From Alphaproteobacteria bacterium (GTDB lineage Bacteria > Pseudomonadota > Gammaproteobacteria > JAGOUN01), in assembly GCA_021151585.1 (NCBI GenBank), contig JAGKWX010000002.1, positions 62,001 through 126,000 on the forward strand: a stretch of 64,000 bases of DNA, given 5' to 3'. The notes beneath the pieces are model-generated. The model had not been told where the DNA came from, made no database searches, and saw only the letters and a program-made list of their open reading frames with translations. Of the stretch, positions 55,382-64,000 are shown piece by piece (the stretch's first letter is position 1; every line of letters starts with the position of its first letter). A program made the translations under genes and the position numbers.

Positions 55382-55600
55382 TCATCTGACAAGAATCAGC
55401 AACGGTGAATATAGGATACTACGTCGATTGCTTAGCAGCGGATGACGAGGGCGTAACCCTAATGTTAGAAGAGGAATCGCTGCCGCAAGAGGCAAGAGCA
55501 AGCCGCCACTAAAGAAAATCGCCGCCCCAATGCCAAGACACAATAACCAAAACCAAGCATTTTTAAGGAAACAGTTTTTACTCATCAACCACTGCCACAT
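55382..55600 (-). pseudogene. Remnant of a duplicated gene (internal deletion of the 542-aa type)
   Basis: The first about 46 residues (MWQWLMSKNCFLKNAWFWLL and on) differ from the 542-residue protein at 57266-58894 by a single residue (Phe21 to Cys). The next 57 bp (55410-55466) instead match the 3' end of that gene (57302-57358) at 43 of 57 positions, and in another frame. The gene has thus lost about 1.4 kb between two AGAA sites and is frameshifted. A 72-codon ORF remains with two hydrophobic segments, and a residual product cannot be excluded. Confidence 0.75.
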
Positions 55601-55712
55601 AACTTTCTCGCTTTATCTTAGTACATACTGAGCGGTCACCTCGAATCAGGGCACCTAAGCTCATCATATACACTTGAAATTTTAGCATAGTGTGATCAGT
55701 TTTCATACTCAT
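55467..55712. repeat. 246-bp direct repeat, copy A
   Basis: Matches 58761-59006 at 241 of 246 positions by my count (five mismatches). It covers the first about 45 codons of the remnant gene, its start codon and about 110 bp of upstream sequence. Both copies lie directly behind the stop of a larger gene. Confidence 0.9.
55578..55712 (-). CDS. Possible 44-aa small ORF, copy A
   Basis: Within the repeat, upstream of the remnant gene, an ATG at 55712 opens a 44-codon frame (MSMKTDHTMLKFQVYMMSLG at its start) that ends inside the first codons of the next gene. The only base in this frame that differs from copy B is silent (GGT versus GGC). The ribosome site is weak. It may be a leader peptide or a chance frame. 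Confidence 0.25.
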   Translation of the reverse strand: MSMKTDHTMLKFQVYMMSLGALIRGDRSVCTKIKRESYVAVVDE

Positions 55713-55757
55713 CCTAACCTAAGCTCAACCTACAACCACCCTATTCCACCCCTCTAA

Positions 55758-57254
55758 TTAACACCGAAAACCAGGAGATGTCGCCGCAGGCTCTGAGGAC
55801 TCGGGCAGACCTGCTCCTTGCTCGGCAGCTTCTATTGCTTTTAGTTTGTCTAGCACTTTCCGCGCTTTGTCCAACAACAAAGATCGAGCCGGGTGTGAGG
55901 CCAATGCACCCTCAGCTTCTTGCTGCAAACAGGCTTCAGCTAGTTGACGGTCAAGTATCATGCCGCGCTTATGCGGGGCGGTCACTGATGCAGGAGACAC
56001 GGGAGCGTGTTCCCATAAGATATATTTATGATGAATGGCTTCACTTAACACCGATGCGCGTAACTCCGCCGCCTCAACGATAGAGCCCGATGTCATGGAT
56101 ATTGCCGGTGGGTCTGTTAACACAAACGGCTGGTCAATAATCTCGCGACCATCCATAGCCACAAGGCTGTAATGCAGCCTACCTTCCGCATTCGGATGGA
56201 GATAAATCCAGCCACGCTTAAAGGCATACTCCGGCCGACTCGTCAAATACTGAACAATATATGAGCGCTGAAATTCTCGTGTATGTGGATAAATCTGCAC
56301 ACATGCTTGCTGATAAACACGCCAATCATCCTGCCGCTTGTTGTTACCACCAAAATAACCCGCGAACAACTGTGGCACATCGCGACCGCTGTTAACGGCC
56401 AAGCATTGTTCAACGCTGCTCTGCCAACGATTCGTTATACCTTCAAAATACGCCTCCATAGTCTGCCGCAAGTAAACCCACTCTACTCGATCAGACCAAG
56501 GCACAGACACTCGATTAAATATCTCCGGCCATTCCGACACGAGGTTTTGAAGCTCTACCAGAGAAAGCTCCCACTCTGCAACTTCTACGGATATAGGACG
56601 CCCAACCATATGCTTGGCCAAATAATGCAACAACCAATACGATGCTCGTAGCGATTGATGCCAGCTATCCGTCACTCGCGGCAATAAGGCCAAGACAGTT
56701 TTCCAGGAAGAGGCATCATTCAACAACCGCCACTGCCCATGTAACGCTCGGTGTTGACTCAACACCGCTTGCACCCCTAATGGAATTTCCCCATCCTCTG
56801 GGTGCAATCTTATCCACTCTAACTCAGGATAAATGACCAACCAGCTTAACAACTCATCAAGTGCCGCTTTTTTAACAGGATCGCCTTGCGTAATATTCCA
56901 CTTATGAAAATCCAAATGATGCAAACCTTGTTCAAAAAATAGCGCCAACACCAGCCGATACGCCGCAAGCGTCGGCGGTATACCAAACTCAGGATGCGTC
57001 AAGCTCATGACCCACTCACGTAAATAGATAAGAAACGATCGATTCGGATGCCCAATTAAATCTAAGGCGTAATAAGGGTTTCCACTAATAGAAATAGTCT
57101 GCATGCGCCATAAATCAGGGGCAAACTCAACGCTATCGCATCGAGGGAAAGTACGACCTTGCTCTGTCCATATCTGCTCCAGAGCCTGCGTCAACCTCTT
57201 CAGGGATAAAAAAGCCGTCATCGCATCTGGCAAAGACTGCTGCTTGCGTGGCAC
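55758..57254 (-). CDS. Unknown protein, 498 aa, in the accessory block
   Basis: I recognise no family. Soluble, Trp- and Leu-rich, mainly helical (ALDELLSWLVIYPELEWIRL, and many similar segments), with a Gln/Ala-rich C-terminal coiled region (AEACLQQEAEGALASHPARS) and a final Cys (GFRC). There is no signal peptide. It follows the 542-residue gene by 11 bp on the same strand and is very probably in its operon. Composition seems richer in G+C than the housekeeping genes nearby, though this was not computed. It may be an effector (inference from context). Confidence 0.6.
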   Translation of the reverse strand: MPRKQQSLPDAMTAFLSLKRLTQALEQIWTEQGRTFPRCDSVEFAPDLWRMQTISISGNPYYALDLIGHPNRSFLIYLREWVMSLTHPEFGIPPTLAAYRLVLALFFEQGLHHLDFHKWNITQGDPVKKAALDELLSWLVIYPELEWIRLHPEDGEIPLGVQAVLSQHRALHGQWRLLNDASSWKTVLALLPRVTDSWHQSLRASYWLLHYLAKHMVGRPISVEVAEWELSLVELQNLVSEWPEIFNRVSVPWSDRVEWVYLRQTMEAYFEGITNRWQSSVEQCLAVNSGRDVPQLFAGYFGGNNKRQDDWRVYQQACVQIYPHTREFQRSYIVQYLTSRPEYAFKRGWIYLHPNAEGRLHYSLVAMDGREIIDQPFVLTDPPAISMTSGSIVEAAELRASVLSEAIHHKYILWEHAPVSPASVTAPHKRGMILDRQLAEACLQQEAEGALASHPARSLLLDKARKVLDKLKAIEAAEQGAGLPESSEPAATSPGFRC

Positions 57255-57265
57255 CCAGGAAAAGG

Positions 57266-58894
57266 TTACAACATTCGTACCAGCTTTTGAACGCTTTTTT
57301 TTTTAAGATACTGTTCAGATTGATTAGCAGGGGGTGACGAGGACCTAGCGCTAGTGTTAGAAAAAGGATAAAATGTCGAGACCCATCTCGTCTGGGCCCA
57401 TCCCGAGAAGATACCAGATGAAGCAGCTTCAGCATGCTGTGTCGAGGCATCACTAAAGACTTTAGCTTGTATGATAGCATAGGCTTGTTCGCTCAAGCTC
57501 AAGTCCGGATCGCTGTGATCCCTCAAGGCAACTATATCCTCAAATGTTAGAGCACCTTGTTGTTTCCTCCGGATTAATTCTTGGTAATTATTCGCTTCTA
57601 AGGCCTTAGAAATCCACTCTCTCCGCGTTTGTTCATTCTTAAGCCTCAATGTAGCCGTCTCTTTTCGAATATCTTCAGACTCCTTGAGCAACTGCTGACA
57701 CCGTGCATCGGATTTCTTACTCTCTGCAGCTATTTCAGCACGCAGGGCAGCCATTTCAGCAAGCTGCGCATCCGCTCGCGCAAGCTGTGCATCCTGTTTA
57801 GCAAGCAGCTCATCCGCTTGTGTATCAAGCTGTTCAAGTAGCTCAGGATCAATAGCGTCAGAGTGCTTAGCATCAACAGACGGCGGCAGAGACAGTATCT
57901 TGCCGACCATATCGTTGCTACTTGTATTATTAGAAAGACGGCTCAACCAAGCAGTAAAGCCCGTGATTAAAGCACTGACAACGCCATAGAGTTTCTTGGT
58001 CTGATCAGGCCTTACAGTAATTCTTCTAGGCTGCTCCTTGCTCGGAATAACGAGGGTCATCTCTTGATCGATCGATGGAAGTTTATCAACATGATAATCT
58101 AGATGTAAATTTTTAAACCCCAACCTATATCCCTTCTCCTCATCCCAGCCCTCTGTCAATCGTTCCGGGGATGCAAACACACCAGCCGCTTGCAATCGCG
58201 GATAGTCTGCCTGTTGTTGCTTCATCGCTTGCACGGTCTCACGAAAAGTCGATAACCATGTTTCTACTTGCTCAACCGCATCTTTACGTAATGTCTCATT
58301 ACGTGGTAAGTATTTATCCTCTGAAACATCTTCCGCAAAGCCACTAAAATAATGACGGCTATGGAACCAGTCGAGTATATACAAGGCTTGATTAAAACGT
58401 TGCGCTGGCGTCAGTTCTTTTTTTTCTTGTTTGCTCGAGCTTATCGAGCTAATAGCGTTCTTTGACGTTTTCATAGGCTGGTCCTCGCTGACTGGTTGTT
58501 GCTGACGATCGTGATACTCTTGTTTTACTCTGGCTGGAGACGGCTGAGTGGGTACCTTCTGCTCACCAATACTTGATGACTTGCCTGTTGCTTGACTCAG
58601 ATCACTCTCTCTCTCTGGCTTGCTAACATGAGCTCGCTTAGGAATAGCAGCCTCTTGTGTATCTACTGGCACATAGGGAGCAGTTTGTCGACGCTTGTGA
58701 CCAAAGACCCAGCGCCAACACGCTCGAATACTCAATAACCCCTTGTCCGCAGCAAGTGCCAGAAGAGGAATCGCTGCCGCAAGAGGCAAGAGTAAACCGC
58801 CACTAAAGAAAATCGCCGCCCCAATGCCAAGAAACAATAACCAAAACCAAGCATTTTTAAGAAAACAGTTTTTACTCATCAACCACTGCCACAT
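57266..58894 (-). CDS. Unknown membrane/coiled-coil protein, 542 aa
   Basis: Two adjacent hydrophobic segments at the N-terminus (about 15-48, FLGIGAAIFFSGGLLLPLAA) would anchor it in a membrane as a hairpin. A Ser/Pro/Gln-rich linker (about 65-160) follows, then a helical domain (160-330) and a long coiled coil at about 355-430 (AKQDAQLARADAQLAEMAAL). The C-terminus is Ser-rich and ends in basic KKKSVQKLVRML. Anchor-hairpin plus coiled coil is a layout seen in several Dot/Icm and Inc-type effectors (family knowledge), but there is no homology I can name. A partial duplicate lies at 55382-55600. Confidence 0.6.
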   Translation of the reverse strand: MWQWLMSKNCFLKNAWFWLLFLGIGAAIFFSGGLLLPLAAAIPLLALAADKGLLSIRACWRWVFGHKRRQTAPYVPVDTQEAAIPKRAHVSKPERESDLSQATGKSSSIGEQKVPTQPSPARVKQEYHDRQQQPVSEDQPMKTSKNAISSISSSKQEKKELTPAQRFNQALYILDWFHSRHYFSGFAEDVSEDKYLPRNETLRKDAVEQVETWLSTFRETVQAMKQQQADYPRLQAAGVFASPERLTEGWDEEKGYRLGFKNLHLDYHVDKLPSIDQEMTLVIPSKEQPRRITVRPDQTKKLYGVVSALITGFTAWLSRLSNNTSSNDMVGKILSLPPSVDAKHSDAIDPELLEQLDTQADELLAKQDAQLARADAQLAEMAALRAEIAAESKKSDARCQQLLKESEDIRKETATLRLKNEQTRREWISKALEANNYQELIRRKQQGALTFEDIVALRDHSDPDLSLSEQAYAIIQAKVFSDASTQHAEAASSGIFSGWAQTRWVSTFYPFSNTSARSSSPPANQSEQYLKKKSVQKLVRML

Positions 58895-59006
58895 AACTTT
58901 CTCGCTTTATCTTAGTACATACTGAGCGGTCACCTCGAATCAGGGCGCCTAAGCTCATCATATACACTTGAAATTTTAGCATAGTGTGATCAGTTTTCAT
59001 ACTCAT
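58761..59006. repeat. 246-bp direct repeat, copy B
   Basis: Counterpart of 55467-55712 at an offset of 3294 bp. It spans the first about 45 codons of the 542-residue gene, its start and the whole upstream gap almost to the stop of the OTU protein gene (59021). Confidence 0.9.
58872..59006 (-). CDS. Possible 44-aa small ORF, copy B
   Basis: The same 44-codon frame as in copy A, from the ATG at 59006 to a stop at 58872-58874. It overlaps the start of the 542-residue gene by 23 bp in another frame. The near-perfect repeat is the main reason to record it. No family or strong ribosome site. Confidence 0.25.
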   Translation of the reverse strand: MSMKTDHTMLKFQVYMMSLGALIRGDRSVCTKIKRESYVAVVDE

Positions 59007-59020
59007 TTGCGCCCAAGCCA

Positions 59021-62000
59021 TTAACTGATCACGCAAGCATGTAACGAGCGTGAACGCGCAGCCGGCTCAGGCTGAAATACTCCCAAGCTCGCCGCTGGCG
59101 CTGTATAGAATGTGTTCGAAACATCAGAGCGCCCTTCCTGCTGGACATTCTGTCGCTTCAACTCAGCTACCTGGGCACTTAGATCTAGCACTTGTTTATC
59201 CCTTACTTTATCCTCAGCTTCTTTTTTTGCTCTGTAAGCTGCATACTCATCCTCTACCCTCTTCTTTCCATCCTCTAGCTCCTTATTTTTATCCTCTAGC
59301 CCCTTATTTTTCTCTTGAGCGCGATCAAGTTTTTTGCTTAACGCAAGCTCTCTCTCATTCAGCGGCCGAGCCGGTACTGTCGCAGTAGCCGTATGTGTCG
59401 GTATCACTTGCCGCCCACTTCCTGTATCCACAATCGATAATCGCTTGCTCTGTGACTCTGATTCCAACACTTGACGCCAATGATCAGGTGGCAAGTTTTG
59501 CCAAGCGCCCACTTTTTTGAGGTGCAGATTCAATTTTTTTGAAAATTTGTCCATTAAAACCTTGAGGCGCGAGCCATCCCGCCACACGGGGACTTGCTTC
59601 TCTCTGTTCTTAATGAGCGTATCGACCAAGCCTAAATAAGCATAATAATGACTCAAATACACCGGAAGATAGCGGCTCAACCCCTTGAGTTGTTCGACAT
59701 TCTCGTGTCGATTTTCCCTAATCTTAGAACTACGGTACCATGTGCCAAAAAAGAAATTAAGCCAAGAAGTCTCTTCAGTCATAAATATTTCATGATACTT
59801 ATTGAGCTCGGCTTCAAAATCCTTAATATCTGTAGCGAATGCTTCTCTAGTGTTAGGCTCATTATTAAATGTTTCAAATAACATCACCACGAGAGCAATA
59901 TGTACCCATTCTGCTTGTTCTTCAGAAATATTTTTGACCAATTGATAACCTTGCAATAAGGGACCATTCAATAAATTTTGCCAATGAGGTAGCGCGCCAC
60001 TATCCAATAGATAATACAGATGATTAGCCCGCTTTTTTAAGGCGTCCGGTCTCTGTTCCGCAGGCAACTCCGAGACTAAGGGCAAGCTCGCGACCACATG
60101 ATCTACCAAACTCTGATCTTGATAGGTCGCGTCCGGATGTAATCCTTGATGAAGCAGTTGCATTACCGTCTGAGTCAGCAATGGGTACCAACGAGTACTC
60201 ATGGCTGTAAAAAAACGCCCCCAGCTTACCGCGGTAACGCCATCAGCATGTAAACTTTCCTCTACAAAACTATTTCTCTCCTGATGCGGCCACTCGCTCC
60301 AAAGATGATGCGTATCATCAAATCGGCAAAATAAACGTTCACAGGCAGGTCTATACCATGAGCTGATCTGTGCTGAAACGCCCAATTTAGAGCCTGCTGC
60401 CTTGAATTGCCCGGCGGCGAGATTTTGAAGGACGAGTTCTACTACTTCTTTAGGTTGCTGCTTAAAACATGAGTCGAAATGACGTTTAAAATCATCAACC
60501 AGCCAAGTGATGGCATAACGCATAAACAATTGTTTTCGCTCAATCTCAAAGTACCACACCAGCTCCTGCGCAACCTCGTACAGCTTAGATGCTGCCAAGG
60601 CAAGTTTCATATTTTTTTTGATAGTTTCAGTTCTTAATACAGCGGGCTTCTCAGCAACCGGCGCGATGCCAGGCTCAACACGATATTCTGTATACGCTGC
60701 TAAAGCAGGGTGAGCAATCACCAGCCTCTCAAGATCGGAAAACTCTTCTCTATTTACAATCTCAACTGAGAAATAATGATTCGTATTGATACAGCCCAAG
60801 ACAATTATTTGAGTATTCTCAACTCTTGGCTTGAAAATCCGAAGAGGACGATCTGCTTGCGAGTAAAGAATGACCATCGTGACATTCAATGCACGGGCCA
60901 TGGCATGCGCAACTTCTTCTCCAACCGCTGCTTCATCTCTCTCTAGGCTTGCAAGATAGGCAAGTTTTTCTGCTTCTGTATCACCATCGATCAACGTCAA
61001 ATAATACGAAGAGTGGCCTTGCAGTTCTCGTACGGCTTCGCGACGCAAATCAAGATGACAGTCTGCCTCGCCTGTCTCCTTATTGAATGCATCAGGGTGA
61101 ATCTGATGAGCCAAGGCGCTAAAAAAACTGTTACCATCTTGTTTAACTTCTTGAATAACTAAGCCATAGTTCTCGGGCTGCTGTTTCAGCGCTGTTCCAT
61201 GTGTCGCTTGCACATCCTCCACAGCATGAGGCGATAAACTTGCCGCATCCGTTACATCAGCATGGCTAGCTTCAGGGATAATACTGTCGCTCGCCTGCAG
61301 GACAAAATCTGCTGCTGGCTTGGTCGCAGCTTCACTCTCAATAGCCAAGGTCGTCGCTTCATTCTTTGGTAATAATTCATTGAGAAGAATGTCTAAACGA
61401 AACTGATAACTTTCGGCATGAAACGTTTGTTGCAGCTCACGCTGTTTACTACATTCTGCTATCCGCTCTAGTTCCTTGGTCACACGCTCCAGGTGTTGAT
61501 TCATCTCCTTACGCCAGAGATTAAACTGCTCTTGATATGTTTTCTTGCTCTTATCTTTTGACTGATTGTTGAAATAGTCTCGCAGAGAAGGTAATTGTTT
61601 TAGCCTCTCTTCTAGTTCACTTTTGTACTTAGCAAAAGTGAACTTGGCCGGCAAGCTATTAAGGTGACTTTTTGAGCGGCAAATAAATTCCCTATAGCGC
61701 CCCTCTGCTTCTGCCCAAAATGTCGCATCATAATCGCACCCAGCACGAAGGACTAGCTCATAATCGGTACGCGCCGCTTTAAAAGTCGAACTCATCGGTA
61801 ATGGTGGAAAATCACCCGCAAAAGCGTCTTCAGATGACAACGTTGAGCCAGGTGTAACCACATTTCTGGATCGCCGTATCATGTCTGCCTGATAACTGCC
61901 TAGCCGGACGTTTTCCTCTGGGTAAATCAATAAGGACGTTCCAGCTAAGAAATGATTTATCACGTCAAAGCGAATCTGCAAGGCCTTAAGACACGCTTGC

Positions 62001-64000
62001 ACAAAAATCATAATTTCATCACGACTTAAGCCAGTGCCCGCCCAGCGGGTTTGCGGTTTTATGCCTGCGCATAAACTGGCGTATTCTTGCTCATATTTCT
62101 GAACACTGTTATACGCTGTGCAATAGGCCTTATGAGCGAATTTATAATAACGCACTAAATGTCCACGACTCTGTTTAACTTCATGAGATCGTCGAAATGA
62201 GTCCTCTACATCCAAACCATATTTTCCAGACACGCTATCCATACTCATAAAATCGTTTTTTGGCGCTGAAAGCGCTAGCAAGAATTCAGGCTCATAAACA
62301 ACAAAATGCTTCTCCAACTGATGGCTCTCAGCGAGTAGCATCTCGCCTAGATCGTGGCGAAACCTGTCGTTAGACACTGCTGAACGCTGAGCATCAGAGA
62401 GCTTCATGCGTTCGTAAATAGCTTGCTCTTGCAAACGCTCTTTATGCCATTGTAGCACTGTTACAGCCTCATTATAGGTAGCGATTAGGCCAATTTCGCA
62501 CACATCACTAGATTGAGCGAAACTTAAATAAGCTAATTTCATATTAATATACGCTTGCTCTTCCTCTAATAGTTGCTCGTTCAGAACTGCCTCAAAGGTC
62601 TGTGCCTCTCGGAACAAACCATATTGACGCCCGATGGACGCTGGCATCAACGCCAACAAAGGAGACTGATCCGAATCGTGCTGGCAAGACGCAATCAACT
62701 GATCCCAATACAACTGAGTTAAGTACGCCTCGGGCCAATGCCAAGAAACTGGCGTCAATACCGTATTGACAGCGTAGCGCGGTTGCTCAGGTGAAAAACC
62801 TGGGTGCATCCCCTGCGGCACATACTCTTGATTGATGAGCTTCATCTCCCGAATATTGCCTTGCTGATCACTATTAGCGACATCAGAGGCGTTTTTTCTA
62901 GCGCGTAAATTATTTTCCTCTTCGCTCTTAACCAATTCCCACTTTCTTTTCTTATCACAAAATTCACAACCACAATCAGGAGCATGAGACTTGACAGTCA
63001 GTGCAATATTAGCTTGAATCTGTGGCTTGATGTTCGCCGCCTGCTGCCAATCACGAAATAAATCAGCAAACATAGTGGGATTTTTTTCGCAGAAAAAAGA
63101 TAAAAACGTATTAAATACGTCATTCTTAGGGAAAGATAGCGTACCCCACAATGGCGGAACTTGCCAAGGCGCCCGTTCTTTCGATGACAGATACGTCATC
63201 ACTAAATGCTCTGCTAAAAAATAATCCCTGAGAATTTTATTGTTCCAAACACATCCGTCGAAATCATGCGTAAACTTTAGCGGAAAGTTTGGAATCTGAT
63301 GAAGAAAAGACTTGAAAACTTTCAGTACTTCATCGGACGCCTGTATCTTGTCTATACGAATAGCCGCTCTAGGCTGAACTGATGCGAGAGCCAGATCAGT
63401 GAATAGTTGGCGCAAATTTTCTTCAGAAATCGCCCTATCGTGATTGAGTAGAGTGACAAGCCAATCATTAACCCACGCAACGTATTCGCTTTCCTGCCCG
63501 AGGGGAAATGTCGTTAGGCTCCATGAAGAATTGAGCGGATAAATACCTTCATTGGGTATAGTATGCTCGTACCCCTGTAGTTTCAATCTGTCAAAATGAT
63601 TGCCATTAACAAACAATAAATCAATTCGCTGTGTGACCTGCGTTGGCATGTAAGTGGCATAATTTTCTTCATGTACAACGTGTGGTACCAAGACGTTATC
63701 ATTCCCTAACCGCCATATATGTAATTCAATATGTTGAATATGCGCTAACGCTTGTAAAACAGCAGGATGACTATATCCAGCATCAATACGTTTATCTCGT
63801 ACATCATAGTTAATATAAGCCTTTTGTACGGCTAAATCATTGCTATATTGCGCCAATAGCTCTTGATTCCCCCACAGTGCTTCCTGACCAATTGTAATAA
63901 TCTCTTTATCAAACAAATACTGATAAAATTCACCTGTAAGTAATGCATGTCTAACGGGAATTTGAATAAGATGAGAAATCTCGCTGACATGATCTAAAAG
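59021..64000 (-). CDS. Giant OTU-domain protein, candidate deubiquitinase-like effector (5' partial)
   Basis: At least 1659 residues. The first possible start in the window is a TTG at 63916, but the frame has no stop up to 64000, so the gene runs off the edge (numbers below count from 63916). An OTU domain lies at about 915-1060: QDGNSFFSALAH holds D927 and, at the nucleophile site, S930 instead of Cys; NTNHYFSVEI supplies H1047. The N-terminal 120 residues resemble the end of another OTU domain (DLLFVNGNHFDRL, His107), with its nucleophile outside the window. Other parts: a CGCEFC cluster (C315, C317, C320) and a C-terminal coiled coil at about 1530-1610. No signal peptide. OTU effectors such as Legionella LotA cleave host ubiquitin, and Dot/Icm export is likely but inferred. 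Confidence 0.75.
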   Translation of the reverse strand, partial: LLDHVSEISHLIQIPVRHALLTGEFYQYLFDKEIITIGQEALWGNQELLAQYSNDLAVQKAYINYDVRDKRIDAGYSHPAVLQALAHIQHIELHIWRLGNDNVLVPHVVHEENYATYMPTQVTQRIDLLFVNGNHFDRLKLQGYEHTIPNEGIYPLNSSWSLTTFPLGQESEYVAWVNDWLVTLLNHDRAISEENLRQLFTDLALASVQPRAAIRIDKIQASDEVLKVFKSFLHQIPNFPLKFTHDFDGCVWNNKILRDYFLAEHLVMTYLSSKERAPWQVPPLWGTLSFPKNDVFNTFLSFFCEKNPTMFADLFRDWQQAANIKPQIQANIALTVKSHAPDCGCEFCDKKRKWELVKSEEENNLRARKNASDVANSDQQGNIREMKLINQEYVPQGMHPGFSPEQPRYAVNTVLTPVSWHWPEAYLTQLYWDQLIASCQHDSDQSPLLALMPASIGRQYGLFREAQTFEAVLNEQLLEEEQAYINMKLAYLSFAQSSDVCEIGLIATYNEAVTVLQWHKERLQEQAIYERMKLSDAQRSAVSNDRFRHDLGEMLLAESHQLEKHFVVYEPEFLLALSAPKNDFMSMDSVSGKYGLDVEDSFRRSHEVKQSRGHLVRYYKFAHKAYCTAYNSVQKYEQEYASLCAGIKPQTRWAGTGLSRDEIMIFVQACLKALQIRFDVINHFLAGTSLLIYPEENVRLGSYQADMIRRSRNVVTPGSTLSSEDAFAGDFPPLPMSSTFKAARTDYELVLRAGCDYDATFWAEAEGRYREFICRSKSHLNSLPAKFTFAKYKSELEERLKQLPSLRDYFNNQSKDKSKKTYQEQFNLWRKEMNQHLERVTKELERIAECSKQRELQQTFHAESYQFRLDILLNELLPKNEATTLAIESEAATKPAADFVLQASDSIIPEASHADVTDAASLSPHAVEDVQATHGTALKQQPENYGLVIQEVKQDGNSFFSALAHQIHPDAFNKETGEADCHLDLRREAVRELQGHSSYYLTLIDGDTEAEKLAYLASLERDEAAVGEEVAHAMARALNVTMVILYSQADRPLRIFKPRVENTQIIVLGCINTNHYFSVEIVNREEFSDLERLVIAHPALAAYTEYRVEPGIAPVAEKPAVLRTETIKKNMKLALAASKLYEVAQELVWYFEIERKQLFMRYAITWLVDDFKRHFDSCFKQQPKEVVELVLQNLAAGQFKAAGSKLGVSAQISSWYRPACERLFCRFDDTHHLWSEWPHQERNSFVEESLHADGVTAVSWGRFFTAMSTRWYPLLTQTVMQLLHQGLHPDATYQDQSLVDHVVASLPLVSELPAEQRPDALKKRANHLYYLLDSGALPHWQNLLNGPLLQGYQLVKNISEEQAEWVHIALVVMLFETFNNEPNTREAFATDIKDFEAELNKYHEIFMTEETSWLNFFFGTWYRSSKIRENRHENVEQLKGLSRYLPVYLSHYYAYLGLVDTLIKNREKQVPVWRDGSRLKVLMDKFSKKLNLHLKKVGAWQNLPPDHWRQVLESESQSKRLSIVDTGSGRQVIPTHTATATVPARPLNERELALSKKLDRAQEKNKGLEDKNKELEDGKKRVEDEYAAYRAKKEAEDKVRDKQVLDLSAQVAELKRQNVQQEGRSDVSNTFYTAPAASLGVFQPEPAARSRSLHACVIS

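Noticed and set aside
57133..57480. 115-codon minus-strand ORF across the junction of the two unknown genes
   Set aside because: A different frame through the 3' end of the 542-residue gene and the start of the 498-residue gene. The main frames are longer and contiguous.
1..64000. Insertion sequences, transposases or integrases
   Set aside because: None was recognised in any frame. Local rearrangements seem to result from homologous or short-homology recombination.

Overview
The window looks like a chromosomal segment from a gammaproteobacterium of the Legionella/Coxiella type (order Legionellales or a close relative). The strongest evidence is the gene trio icmP-icmO-icmN of a Dot/Icm type IVB secretion system. 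Also consistent are the AT-rich base composition (judged by eye, not computed), ordinary gammaproteobacterial housekeeping genes (hemA-prfA-prmC, lolB, prs-rplY-pth-ychF, parC/parE) and very large unrecognised proteins of the kind Dot/Icm bacteria use as effectors. Species cannot be fixed from the sequence alone.

Layout. 0-4 kb: a probably frameshifted ORF at the left edge, a small unknown gene, then engB and uvrD. 4-14.6 kb: two paralogous Sec-exported proteins converge on a tightly coupled nine-gene minus-strand operon for an MSHA-like type IV pilus machine (PilM/N/O-like proteins, MshK-like, MshL secretin, MshM AAA ATPase, MshN TPR protein, MshE ATPase, MshG platform). No pilin gene is visible beside it. 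14.6-17.1 kb: lipA, an aromatic amino acid permease and a small exported protein. 17.2-21.5 kb: icmPON, the type IV coupling-protein subcomplex. 21.6-23.2 kb: a DksA with a long extra N-terminus and an outer-membrane barrel. 23.3-28.1 kb: an IMPase-lolB-hemA-prfA-prmC operon. 28.3-34.2 kb: yheS, tRNA-Gln, prs, rplY, pth, a decayed ATPase gene and ychF. 34.3-37.7 kb: a NitT/TauT-type ABC importer whose two genes are separated by a truncated opposite-strand membrane-protein gene. 37.8-41.5 kb: a 1220-residue unknown protein with an 18-bp tandem repeat. 41.8-55.4 kb: bcp, pilT, parC, a FAD/TIGR03643/SDR cluster, parE, two MHS-family transporters, a chagasin-like protease inhibitor, a YqiA-like esterase, ubiK and speE.

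55.4 kb to the right edge is an accessory block of large proteins with no housekeeping function. It contains a remnant of a duplicated gene, a 498-residue unknown, a 542-residue membrane/coiled-coil protein, and a giant protein (at least 1659 residues, running off the window) with one clear OTU deubiquitinase-like domain and the end of a second. In the complete OTU domain the catalytic Cys position is Ser. A 246-bp direct repeat covers the start region of the duplicated gene.

Taken together, the window carries part of a Dot/Icm machine (icmPON), candidate substrates for it (the OTU protein and its neighbours, and the 1220-residue protein), and an MSHA-like machine with no pilin whose substrate is open. 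The two exported paralogs beside it are the obvious candidates. The effector assignments are inferences from size, domain content and genome context.
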